Source: Leucogyrophana mollusca (taxonomy: Eukaryota > Basidiomycota > Agaricomycetes > Boletales). From it: a DNA stretch of 48,066 nucleotides. The notes below the pieces were generated by a model. The model saw only the letters and a list, made by a program, of their open reading frames with translations, was not told where the DNA came from and searched no databases. Positions 34,392 to 45,980 of the stretch are shown one piece after another. A program made the position numbers and the translations under genes. Position 1 is the stretch's first letter. Each line of letters begins with the position of its first letter. The stretch is taken from assembly GCA_021014945.1 (NCBI GenBank), contig MU266544.1, forward strand, positions 1-48,066. The letters run 5' to 3'.

Positions 34392-34829
34392 GTTGGTGAA
34401 TATTATTTTCTCTTGATCGTTTGGATTGATATAGTGAGAAACAGGGCTTGCGCAGTCGTTCCGGTGCTTGCAATTGGACGCCCCAACAGTCCACCGCAGC
34501 TCTCGTAGAGAAAGTCGAACTACTTACAGCGCGGTGCTTTCATGGCGGTGGCAGCGGTTGTAGATAGGATGAGCGCGATCGATTGCACTCCGTCGTCTTG
34601 GGTCTCTTGGCCATGGGACTCGGAACAGCACCAAATTCCACAAAGAGCACAGAGCGGCGAACAACTCTTCCAAAGAGAAGCAATCGAAGCAGCCACAACA
34701 CAGCAAAAGGACCGCTGACATCACTAGCACTGAAACAGCCAGGGCCGCCCTCCCACGTGGCACAGACTACATGTTCCTCATCAACTCGGGCTTGGCGGTA
34801 TCGATCTTTCCACTCTCCTGCCTGCATTC
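34392..34829. promoter_or_regulatory. Divergent promoter region, paralogue E / first VCX1 copy
   Basis: 438 bases between divergent start codons. A plain CACGTG E-box lies at 34754-34759, about 70 bases upstream of the exchanger ATG. Open frames across this stretch on both strands are probably chance. Confidence 0.45.
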
Positions 34830-36936
34830 ATGGCCCCAACAGAAACTTCCCCGCTATTAGAGAACGGGAACGGCGTTGAATCATCCTTGCCATTCTCGCG
34901 TCGCGTCTTGAAAGCCGTGAAAGGCGAAGGGGAGCCTTCATGGGTGGCCTCGTATCAATATTTTTTATTTGGCTCTTGGTTCAACATCCTCCTCGTATTC
35001 ATCCCCCTCAGCTTTGTCTCTCATAATTTGGCCTGGGATGCCGCCCTTCGCTTTTCTTTTAGCTTTCTGGCTATCGTTCCCCTAGCAAAGGTGACTGACC
35101 CGCACATCAAATCGCGTTGGATGGCTCATCTAGGTTTCAGTTACTGGGTGAGGCCACCGACCAGATGTCGGTGAAGCTTGGGCAGACCCTGTCCGGTCTC
35201 CTCAACGCGTCATTCGGAAATGCGGTTGAGATAATTGTTGGCATTGCTGCCCTCCTTGAGGGTGTGTTCGTTAGCGTTTCGTCTGTCTATACACAACTTA
35301 TGTTGAATCAGGCGAGCTTATGATCGTCCAGACCTCCGTATGTTTTACTTCTATTAGCGTGTGACGTCATGAGTAACGGATATTCCAGATGCTTGGATCT
35401 ATACTTTCAAATATTCTTCTTGTACTGGGGTGCTCTTTCCTTGCAGGTAAACCATTAGTTAATCGGCGTAAATGGTTCTTACCTTGTTCGTTTTAGGGGG
35501 GTTTTATCACAAACAAGGCAACTTTCAAGTTGAAGGTGCTCAAGCGTGAGTTGGTATCCTCTTGTTGTAGTTTGTTTGAGTTTCTAACAATGTCGGTTAG
35601 GTCTGCTTCGGTGGGTTGTTCATATGGATTGGTGGGTTTGGAAGATCTGACCATCATGGGCTAGCTGATGACGCTTTCGTGCATCAGTAAGATTACTGCT
35701 ATAATTTACCATGCGATACTGATATTGTGACAGCCCTGGTCATCCCTGCTGCATATGCCAGCACTTTAGGGGCTGACGATGGAAAAGATTGCCCAATTTC
35801 TGAAGACGAAGGTGGCTGTCCCTCCTCCGGTCTCCTCACAATCTCGAGGGGCACAGCGATCCTTCTACTCTTTGTCTACGGCGCATATCTATATTTCCAG
35901 GTTTGTTCATCATTATCTCACACACTCCATCCCTCACGATTTCACCCCAACAGCTCAAAACTCACACGGACTACTTCCATCGAAAAGTCTCAGATGATGA
36001 ACCCAGCGAAGAGGAGGAGACTGAGGCTCGTATGGGCACAGTTGCTGCTGGTACTGCGTAAGTCGAAGCTGGTGTGCCAGGCACTCCATTTGCTCACGTT
36101 GCATCTCAGTCTTTTGCTGGTTACGGTCGTAACTGCTTTCTGCGCAGAGTATCGTAAGTGGATCGCAATACTGACCGCGATCTAGGGCTTATTCTCCTTG
36201 GTTGATACAGTCGTGGCCTCCATCGAAGAAACCGCGACCCGGTATAATATCCCGAAGGCTTTTATCGGGCTTATACTCTTGCCCATAGTGGTAAGTATAT
36301 GCACCCTCGCTACAGTACTCCTGCCCACTTCTGATAACCATTGACCAGGGCAACGCGGCTGAGCATGTCACCTCTGTGTGGATGGCCATGAAGAACAAAT
36401 ATGAGCTCACAATCGGAATATGTGTGGGGAGCTCTATTGTGGGTGCTGTTACACCATGCGTTTCGTCCGAGAAATCAATCTCTGTTGCAGCAAATTGCGA
36501 ATTTCGTTATTCCGTTGATGGTTATTGTCGGTTGGATGTACGTTCTGCGCAGGCCACGTGAAATCATCTCTCATTATAGCTTACTCACTGCGTTCTCCTC
36601 AGGACTGGACACCCTCTTACTCTCCATTTCGCGAATTTCGAAGTATATTCACTATCCTCAGATATGTGGAATTCCTATCTGACTCAATTGTTTGTGACCA
36701 GACGATTGTTCTCTTCGTGTCCGTCTTCCTGGTCAATCTACTTATCATGTCAGTGTAATTTCGGATGGGTGGTGGCTTTGACTGAATCCTTGTCCAGGGA
36801 CGGCAAATCCAACTACATGGAAGGTTTGATGCTCGTCACACTGTATATAGTCATCGCCCTCGCTTGTGAGTGCTGTTCCCTTTCTTTCGGCGGTAGTAAT
36901 TCTGATTACTTTCTCTCAGTCTGGGTCAAAGGTTAG
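34830..36936 (+). CDS. VCX1: Vacuolar Ca2+/H+ exchanger, CAX family, copy 1
   Basis: Seventeen exons: 34830-35090, 35141-35261, 35312-35337, 35389-35446, 35497-35545, 35601-35610, 35665-35686, 35734-35900, 35954-36057, 36110-36153, 36211-36290, 36349-36438, 36491-36537, 36603-36642, 36702-36748, 36798-36865, 36920-36936; 416 residues. It is a multi-pass vacuolar membrane antiporter that loads Ca2+ into the vacuole using the proton gradient. Both CAX signature repeats are intact: LLNASFGNAVEIIVGI (c-1) and GNAAEHVTSV (c-2). An acidic loop (SDDEPSEEEETEAR) separates the two halves. The end is NLLIMDGKSNYMEG and LAFW, as in yeast Vcx1. A 10-nt exon (35601-35610) encodes part of ASAS just before LMTLSCI. 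All introns are GT-AG. Confidence 0.93.
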
Positions 36937-37382
36937 CAAGGTTAGCACGAAAAATGTACCGATTGTTCCATAATATACCCTGCTTCAACCTGTTGGCAAC
37001 TCAACGTGACGGTCCTTGTGAAAGTCTGCGCTCCGTCACTCCGGTGAGATTGTGCGGGCCCCGCTGTTATTTTTACCGACATTCACGGTCTGTCGTCTTT
37101 CCGCTTTTATCGAACCTAACTTTTTGTAGCCTCCAGCTTCCAGATCAACATTCTGAGCCGTCCATCAGCCCTTAGGAATGGTAGCTTTTCTGCGTTCTTG
37201 ACCCGCGCCGTAGGAAGTAGTTGACCCATGTTCGAATCGTGAGAATTGGTTCTTTATTTTGTCAGAACACTAACCCCGAGGTCACTGGGAAGACATTCCG
37301 CATGTGGGTCGACCTTCTGGCTGAGCTTCCATGTAGAAACATCGAAGGATCGTTCTTTACACCCACTCTTACCATCGCCATA
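36937..37382. other. Spacer between the two exchanger genes
   Basis: 446 bases containing the 3' end of copy 1 and the promoter of copy 2. No gene or duplicated block is seen. Confidence 0.4.
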
Positions 37383-39479
37383 ATGGCACCGTCGTACGTT
37401 CCGCTCGGAAATGTCAACGAACGAGATTCCACGTTACCACTTACACGTCACTTTCCGATAGACCCTCTGAAAGGCGAGCCTTTATGGGCAGAATCGTGCC
37501 GTTATTTCCTCTTCGACTCGTGGTTCAACGTTCTCTTGGTATTCGTTCCGCTCAGTTTCGTATCTCATAGCTGGGAGTGGGATGTTGCCCTTCGTTTTTC
37601 TTTTAGTTTTCTTGCCATCATTCCACTGGCAAAGGTGTGTTAAGGTGTCATCCCGCTACTATTTGCTTAGATGTTCCTTCGATGTCTAGTTACTTGGCGA
37701 AGCGACGGAACAATTGTCGGTGAAGCTGGGACAGACCTTGTCAGGTCTCCTTAACGCATCACTCGGAAATGCCGTCGAAATTATAGTTGGCATCGCTGCC
37801 TTGTTCAGAGGTATGTTATCTCGCCAATGTCCTGTTCTTTTGCTGAGATACTCGCAGGGGAGCTTCTTATCGTGCAGACATCTGCAAGTGTGCTTGTCCA
37901 TTGGCAAGTGAAGTACTGATGTATAACACATCGCAGATGCTTGGCTCTGTCCTCTCTGACATCCTCCTCGTACTTGGATGTTCTTTTGTTGCAGGTCAGG
38001 CAAACATCGAGCGTCCAGTTCAAACTTACACATCAGGACCTTATATAGGAGGCTTCTACCATAAGGAAGCGCGTTTTCAGGCCGAAGGAGCCCAGGCGTG
38101 AGTTTGATTTCACCTTTCGCTTTCGACTTTTTGTTCACAGCTGTGTAGGTCGGCTTCCGTGAGTCTCCCGTCTTTCAGGCTCATTCGGACTAACAGTTAT
38201 CCAGCTGATGACACTTTCTTGCATCGGTAAGGACTTCTCGGCACCTAATCTATGCTACACCTGACTCGGGCACTAGCCCTCGCGATTCCTGCAGCATACG
38301 CTAGTAATAGTATGGTCACGGACTCCGAGGAAGTGTCCTGCATATCCTCTGATGATCAACTTGGTTGCCCCGCTTCTGGGCTCCTCGTCGTCTCAAGAGG
38401 AATATCCGGACTCCTTTTCATTGTCTATTGTGCATACGTACTGTTCCAGGTTCGTTCTTACTTGACTGAGTCGTTTGGAGACCAACTATAAACCTCAAAC
38501 AGCTCAAAACTCATCAGCATTACTACCACCGGGAAGAAGACGACGATGACGAGGAGACTGAGGCTCGTATGAGCACTGCTGCTGCAGTTTTTGCGTAAGT
38601 CAAACCTCATGAGTGCTGCGAACGAGTCCACGAATGGCACACACTTCAGTCTCTTTTCTGTGACACTCGTAACTACCTTCTGTGCTGAATACTGTAAGGG
38701 GTTACCAAACCATTATTCAATTACTCATTCATCCGCCATTTTTTCCAGTGGTTGCCTCCATCGAAGAAACTGTGAAGAAGTATGATGTCCCGAAGCCCTT
38801 CATCGGCCTCATCCTCCTTCCGATAGCAGTGAGTTTGCTGCTAAAACAGGCTCGTCTACTCATTTCTCACCGTTCTTCGTCCTCCACACAAGAGCAACGC
38901 AGCTGAACACGTCACCGCTGTGCTTATGGCCATGAAGAACAAATACCAGCTCGCCATCGAAATATGCATTGGGAGTGCGATTGTGAGTTCTGCTGGTAAA
39001 GTACTGAACAACGCTGACGTCAGTTCATTGGCTGGTCAACAGCAGGTCACAAACCTTGTAATACCGCTCTTGGTGATCGTTGGATGGATGTGCGAATATC
39101 TTGTACCTGCAAGGCTCTCGACTGACCAGTCGGTCATCTCAATGCAGGATTGGACAACCACTCACACTCCGTTTTGCAAATTTTGAGGTGACTCGCACTG
39201 TTGCCCTCCGACTCATGTTTTTGGCTGGTGCTGATGATGGTGATAGACGATTGTACTTCTCGTGTCCGCACTCTTGGTCCATCTACTTGTTATGTAGGTT
39301 TCCTCTATTGTTTTACTCTCGAGTGTTTAAATATCCTTCGAAGGAATGGCAAATCCAACTATTTGGAAGGAATGATGCTTATCGCGCTGTACACGGCTAT
39401 CGCTCTCACTTGTGAGTGCTGGTTTTATGTCGCAGGCTGGGCTCTCAAAATGTCGTTCACAGTCTGGGTGACGCACTGA
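37383..39479 (+). CDS. VCX1: Vacuolar Ca2+/H+ exchanger, CAX family, copy 2
   Basis: Seventeen exons: 37383-37634, 37690-37810, 37858-37883, 37937-37994, 38049-38097, 38149-38158, 38205-38226, 38277-38449, 38503-38594, 38650-38693, 38749-38828, 38893-38982, 39043-39089, 39148-39187, 39247-39293, 39344-39411, 39463-39479; 411 residues. Fourteen of 17 exons have the same length as in copy 1, including the 10-nt exon; only exons 1, 8 and 9 differ. c-1 is intact (LLNASLGNAVEIIVGI), but c-2 reads SNAAEHVTAV, with Ser replacing the usual first Gly; the essential Glu is kept. Intron 37884-37936 starts GC (TCT|GCAAGT), where copy 1 has GT. Introns 37995-38048 and 38983-39042 are stop-free multiples of three. 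No frameshift is found, so it is probably functional though divergent. Confidence 0.9.
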
Positions 39480-39780
39480 CAAGACATACACCTGAACATC
39501 TTTTTGTAGCCACTGGTTACGATCTTGCGGGATGTCCTAGACTTAGAAGTATGGCTTCCACGTAACGTAGCTCGGGGGGTGGATGATGCTTCCTCCCCAA
39601 TACGTTGATTTTTGGGGCCCATCAACTAGAACCTGGCGAAACTGCGACTCAGGGCACTGATGCAATGTCCAAGATGGGATGACACTGATTTATACCTGAT
39701 GATCGAGGTAAGTTAACTTAAGCCAAGGGGACGCAAATGATCTGTTGCTCCTAACGTATGTGAGGCGTAGGGTTCAAGAT
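39480..39780. other. Convergent intergenic spacer VCX1 copy 2 / GTR1
   Basis: 301 bases between the stop codons of two convergent genes. It must hold both 3' UTRs and terminators. I see no gene. Confidence 0.45.
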
Positions 39781-40948
39781 CTAAGAGACTAGGTTGTCCC
39801 CTTGCAGCTCTTCGAATTTCCGCCGGGCCATCCGAATGTTCATCTTGATAGCTGCAGTTTCTGTAAACGATCGCAGCAGTGAACAAGGGGGACGAAGTGG
39901 GTACACTAGCTTGGAAACTCACCCACGACAGGATCGTGAACTACGACGAGAACATACGTGTTCTTCGTCATCTCGTCCAGGACAGCAGTAAACTCGGCGA
40001 GCTCTAACTCTAGCGAGTGAAACTCCTCACGTAGGCGAGAACAGGACTGTTTGAATGACTTGATTAGCTCCGAGGTACGCTCGTAGCGCTTTGGATCCAG
40101 TTTATGTGCTGCAACTGGGTCGGACGAAAAGGTGTCTGAGGTGTCGGAAGGAGATGAGGTGGCAATGACCAGGAAGGTTGTCCGCTCGAAGAGAACAACC
40201 TCAGTTGCACTGCACGCTTCTGCGAATATTCGGAGGTGCTTGGACAAATTACGGGCATTGGGAATGAGCGTATTGACGATACTTGACCATGCCTGTGCTC
40301 ATCGCATGAGCGCGCCTTCTCGAAATGAGAGACGTGGCAAAGGTACCTTGTAAAGAGACTCATCATAGATGCTTGTTCCATAGACTTTGACTCCGGTTTC
40401 GCCGCTCGCCTTCTCGAGTTCCGCTACCTTCCGCTGAAAAACGGCGGCCCTGTCTCCTTCTCTTATGAGGTCCATTTTATGTACCAAGAGAAATACATTG
40501 GCTTCTTTGCTGAACTGAGTTAGTCCCTCGAGACAGTCACGATAATATTCGAGGTCCTTGCTCATCTCGCGCGTTTCAACATCAAATACGTAGATCATGA
40601 CGCCTACGTGCGAGAAGATAGTAGATCGTTGAGTTGTCAGATAGGAGTCCATGAAAGCGTCTTGACCGCCGCAATCCCACAGATTGAGGATAAGGTCGCC
40701 CAGGAACCGAACGTGATTCTGTTCAACGTCGATAGTGGCGCCCAAACGAGATGTCAGTGAAGCGGGGTTGTTCGAGCTAAATTTTGGTGAGCTTTGTCCT
40801 TGCGACACATCAGAGAGGACTCACAAGATCATGGATCGCATGGACGTCTTTCCGCTGCCCGACGCACCCATGAGTAGAACCTTTTAAATGGCCTATCGTA
40901 GGGTGATCTTCCTGCAGAGAAATTCTGGTCGCTTACTTTTTTCTTCAT
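39781..40948 (-). CDS. GTR1: Rag-family small GTPase Gtr1 (RagA/B type)
   Basis: Model complement(39781-39860, 39923-40292, 40347-40776, 40825-40880, 40937-40948), 315 residues. Gtr1 pairs with Gtr2 on the vacuole, as part of the EGO complex, and signals amino-acid sufficiency to TORC1. A 12-nt first exon encodes only MKKK. The P-loop GASGSGKTS (9-17) follows, then SLTSRLGATIDVEQ (switch I), LWDCGGQD (switch II) and LVHKMDLI (G4). Residues about 170-300 are the Rag-specific roadblock-like C-terminal domain that binds the partner GTPase. A short Asp/Ser-rich insertion (SSPSDTSDTFSSD) lies in it. Length is that of yeast Gtr1. The sequence matches RagA/B rather than RagC/D. Confidence 0.94.
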
Positions 40949-41061
40949 CCTGTAAGGCCTGGCTCACAGGTACAGGGGGGTGTGGGCTGTGTTGGACTTG
41001 GTCCACAACAAAGAGCCTCGGGCTGCGCGTTCATTCAATTACCACGCGGCCGAAAAGGGTG

Positions 41062-41071
41062 ATCACGTGAT
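41062..41071. promoter_or_regulatory. Palindromic E-box ATCACGTGAT upstream of GTR1
   Basis: The same 10-base palindrome as at 8086-8095, here about 114 bases upstream of the GTR1 ATG. Class B bHLH proteins bind this core. Whether it is used in this organism is unknown. Confidence 0.45.
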
Positions 41072-41229
41072 GATAGTCCATTGGTACCCATCCGGGTCGT
41101 GGTGACTGATGTGGGTCCGTAACTGTGAATGTATGATATCCAACTTCAGATTGTTTGATTGTTCTCTCTCACTCTGACGGTTGCTTCAAGTACAAACCCC
41201 AACACCTAGCATGCTATTTGATTGTTTCT

Positions 41230-42060
41230 AGGATGAGCTACTTATGCCCTTGACCGGGTATTTGGCGCGTTGGACAGCCAACTTTACGCTATCGAGGTCA
41301 GTCCTAAACTTTCGTTTAAGTATGCACCAGAGTAACAATTGTCATCGCAGGGCTCAGCGGGACTATGGAAATGTGTCAGGAAGTAATTGGCTCGACACCT
41401 TCGCGACACTATCGGGTTTCTGGCAATGTCACAGTGCCTACTCTCGGATTCACAGCGTTCCTGTGGCTCGTTGAACTTCGCTTCCAGGATTTCCTTGGGG
41501 ATTTCTCTCTATTCGCAATTCGGCATTTCCGGTGTCTTGCATACTCTGCTTGACAGCGCCTTGAAGATGTTCGCTACGATACCTCAGGCTAGAACTAGTC
41601 AGTAAGGCACCACACTCTAATTTTGGCTGAGCGCACAGTGATCCGAAAAGTATGCCACTCCTCCAGGGCAAACACAATCGCCCAAATTCTGCTCTATTCT
41701 TTCAAGCATAGCCTCAATGTCCTCCTGACACTCGAACTGAACGCTGTTGTTCTTCCACCTGTTGAGGTGATTACAGTCCGATTAGCACTCCGGCGGCGGT
41801 AAAACGTGAGCGAGGCCGGGACTGGAAGCGGCCCACCTGCATAAGAGGGGGTCTTTCCTCACAGGATGTGGGGGACGGGGAAGACGTTCCAGTTTGAGCG
41901 CTTTCCATCTTCCGCATCCTGTAACACTCGCTTCTATCCCAGGCTGAACAACGGAACTCCGTACGTTGGATTTCTTGATTGTGGGAGGCGAATCATCGAC
42001 GAGGAAGGATGGAGGACGCCTGTCCGCGGCTGCGGCTTGTGGTGGACTACGCAGCTTGTA
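41230..42060 (+). pseudogene. Decayed copy of the neighbouring mitochondrial-carrier-like gene
   Basis: Three ordered pieces match the intact gene about 1.4 kb downstream. Near 41245 the frame gives MPLTGYLARWTANF (intact: YPLTGVLVRWRANY). Near 41435 it gives VPTLGFTAFLWLVEL (intact: IPTLAVMEFWELLGL). Near 41945 it gives TPYVGFLDCGRRIIDEEGW (intact: VPYTGFVDCMRRILEEEGW). The pieces are in different frames without usable joins. The distance between pieces two and three is shorter than in the intact gene, and I find no trace of the 429-nt fourth exon, so that segment seems deleted. The start is also missing. This is best read as a tandem duplicate that has died. Confidence 0.7.
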
Positions 42061-42588
42061 CATGTGCCGCAGCCCGTACATGTTTTAACTGGAAGGAGGA
42101 GTGACGTGGGAGGCGCGTGTGCACGCAGCTTTCAGAAACACGCGATTCAACTCATTGGTGTCCACCCCCCACAGTACAGTGACAGCATGCGTCTTCGAAA
42201 ACGATTAATACACTAATATGCCGCAGGGAACCAGGGCCGGCAGCCGACCCAAGGGAAATTATTGGTTATCCGTGAGGTTCTTCTTTCTCCCGCGACAGCT
42301 GACTGAAGGCGGTAATCATATCCTGTCAGTGCCGTCGCACCATCTTGCATAGCTGTCAACCACAATCAACCCGGCATCGATTCCTAGTACAGCTTTCAGT
42401 CATGGTCCACCTTTGACGGAACTGTAGTCAACGCAAACATCCCCGCATCGTGAACTGATGCCATCTCGACTATTAGGGCTGTATGTGGAGCTTTCCACAA
42501 CTTTAAAGTGTTCGTGCTTTTTCTGTTCCCCCAATTTTTCTCATAACTACCTTTCACATTCATTGGATCCTTTCTCGCAACCTTTGCC
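42061..42588. other. Spacer between decayed and intact carrier-like genes
   Basis: 528 bases, with no gene seen. The last 150 bases are presumably the promoter and leader of the intact copy. Confidence 0.4.
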
Positions 42589-43759
42589 ATGATACTCGAT
42601 ACGTTCCCCGAGTTGTTTCTCGCTGGTTTGGGCTACCCGTTGACAGGAGTTCTGGTCCGCTGGCGCGCTAACTATAATGCCCGCCCTTCGGAAAATTCAG
42701 CTGCACATCCCGCTCACCGACTGTCATACTTCGGCACCTTAATGAAGGTCAGCTCAATTGAGGTCAGCCTTGATCCAGCATACGTCAGACACATCATGGT
42801 CTACAACGAAACCATTATATTTGCAGGGTCTGGACGGTCATTTAAAGGGCATGAGCAAGTCGCTCCCTTGATAACATCATAGGTTGGAACTAATGCAACG
42901 TCCTGCAGTACCCACTCTCGCCGTTATGGAGTTTTGGGAGCTTCTGGGCCTGGGCAACATCGTTGTTGTCGCCTATCTGCACTATTTGGAATTCTACCTT
43001 TCCGAAATCGTTCCCATCGCAATGATATGCATTCTGCGAATCGCAGTCACGGTACCTCAATGTATCTTCACAAATCGGTAGCTCTTGTCCCGTTGAGTCT
43101 CTCATGCTCCTTGTTGACTTACGCCCCGCTTCTTTCAGTGCGATAACAACGCAACAAGAACTCCCCTACCTTTCCCTGCGGAAAGCACTGAAAGCACTAC
43201 TCACACCATCGGAACGACGGCGACCTTACTTGCTCTACCTAACTCCTGGCCTGGTCGCCGCTCATTTCGCCTGGACGATGTTCATTGTGATCGCTTCGCT
43301 AATCCGCCACTTTGTGTTCCATGTGCGTTTTTTTCGCATGGCACAGCGCGAAAATACCTTGCAGACTGGGCTCGTTATACTTGTTTGGACTATCGCGATG
43401 GCCCTGAACGTGCTGGTCCTCACCCCGCTCGAAGTTGCTATCGTGCGGCTATCGATTCAGGGACAACCGGACGAGTTTGAACCGGTGGCATATTCCCTCC
43501 TGCCCGTCGAGGGAGAGCTGGAAGACGGTGGTAGTCCAGAGGCCAGTTCAGGCCCCAAAGTGATCCAGTGAGTTGCTGGCGTTCTCTCATATGTCGTACT
43601 GCCAGTACCCATTGATTTACGTGCCTCAGACTCAGAGGCAAGGAGGTGCCCTATACAGGTTTCGTTGACTGCATGAGACGGATCTTGGAGGAGGAGGGAT
43701 GGATGGTACTCTACCGCGGGTGGTGGGTGACTGCATTCCGTGGGATCCTCCTATTGTGA
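42589..43759 (+). CDS. Mitochondrial-carrier-like membrane protein
   Basis: Five exons: 42589-42762, 42827-42854, 42909-43077, 43139-43567, 43630-43759; 309 residues. It shows carrier-family hallmarks: PLTGVLVRWRANY near the start, GLDGHLKGMIPTL after splicing (the GxxxxYKG-type block), PLEVAIVRLS (a PxExxxR signature) and VPYTGFVDCMRRILEEEGW followed by LYRGWW. Several hydrophobic segments are present. Intron 42855-42908 has a GC donor (TGA|GCAAGT); without it the frame stops within five codons, while splicing yields the expected KGMIPTL. This basidiomycete subgroup is divergent and keeps imperfect versions of the three repeats, so transported substrate and even mitochondrial location are uncertain. 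Confidence 0.78.
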
Positions 43760-44261
43760 TCACCACGCGTACGGTAGATAACGAGTCGGGAGCTGTAGGT
43801 TCAATGGCAAATGCTGCCTGAGATCTGATACTTATAATTAGCAATACTCAATTAATGGGCGTTTGTTGCACGCCTAAGTATTTTTCTTGGAATAGTTGCC
43901 CAACAAGCAGGACGAGCGCCTTCGCTTCAATCAGCTTCTCATGTCAAGGATGGAATCAGCAGCGTCAACCTGTCAGAAACGAGATACTTCAAACTCTGGG
44001 CCAATTCACTTTTAATGATGGATGGGCCATGGCGGAAGGCGCTGGCAACTCGGTTCGCTGTTTCCTTGATGCTTGCTCTCACGAGAACATAGGATCGATG
44101 ATCATCGCTTGCTACACATCTGTAAGATAACCGCTGAAGTTACGTTGATCACAAAGTGATGTTAAGTCTCAAGCTTTCCGCATGCCAGTGACTCGGGGTA
44201 AAATATTACCAGGAGAGCATCAACATCATTAAAGATACACTCTTGTATACAGAATTTGGGT
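43760..44261. other. Convergent intergenic spacer, carrier-like gene / PRE2
   Basis: 502 bases between the stop codons of convergent genes. A 91-codon open frame (43855-44130) has no recognisable feature. It holds both 3' UTRs. Confidence 0.4.
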
Positions 44262-45540
<1,279 letters not shown>

Positions 45541-45855
45541 GATATTGGACAAAGATGAGAGATGGTCGCTGACGCGGCTTGGGACGCGTACCCGCCATAT
45601 TTGTTGTTTCGTGTTTGGCACCAGCCTTCTAACCTCGACCACAACCTTGAACTGACTGTATAATTTATCTATGCAAGCCGCTTTACGACCCTTGAACACA
45701 GAGTTACAGATACTGGTATAGCTCCCAGATACATTTGATACATCCTTTCTTTCCTCTCCTTGTTACAGATCTCAAGCCTTAACTTGGATCTAATTGCGCG
45801 ACGATTTCGCAGGTACGTCAGTATCCATCCGATGGCTCAAGTCGTAAATAAACAG
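45541..45855. other. PRE2 promoter and spacer
   Basis: 315 bases between the PRE2 start and the end of homology of the next minus-strand gene. I see no complete proteasome-associated control element, only a one-mismatch match at 45614-45622. Confidence 0.35.
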
Positions 45856-45980
45856 TCAACTTGCCTTTGACACCTTCTGGAACCCTTGACGAAGGTCCTC
45901 CTTCAAGTCCTGTAGGCAGATTAATAACTACCCCGACGGTAACCGCATTCATAACTTACTTCGACTTCTTCCACCCCCAC

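Noticed and set aside
36555..36560. CACGTG site at 36555-36560
   Set aside because: It lies within an intron near the 3' end of exchanger copy 1, not in a promoter position.
45614..45622. Proteasome-associated control element upstream of PRE2
   Set aside because: The sequence differs from the GGTGGCAAA consensus by one base, and such a match is easily found by chance.
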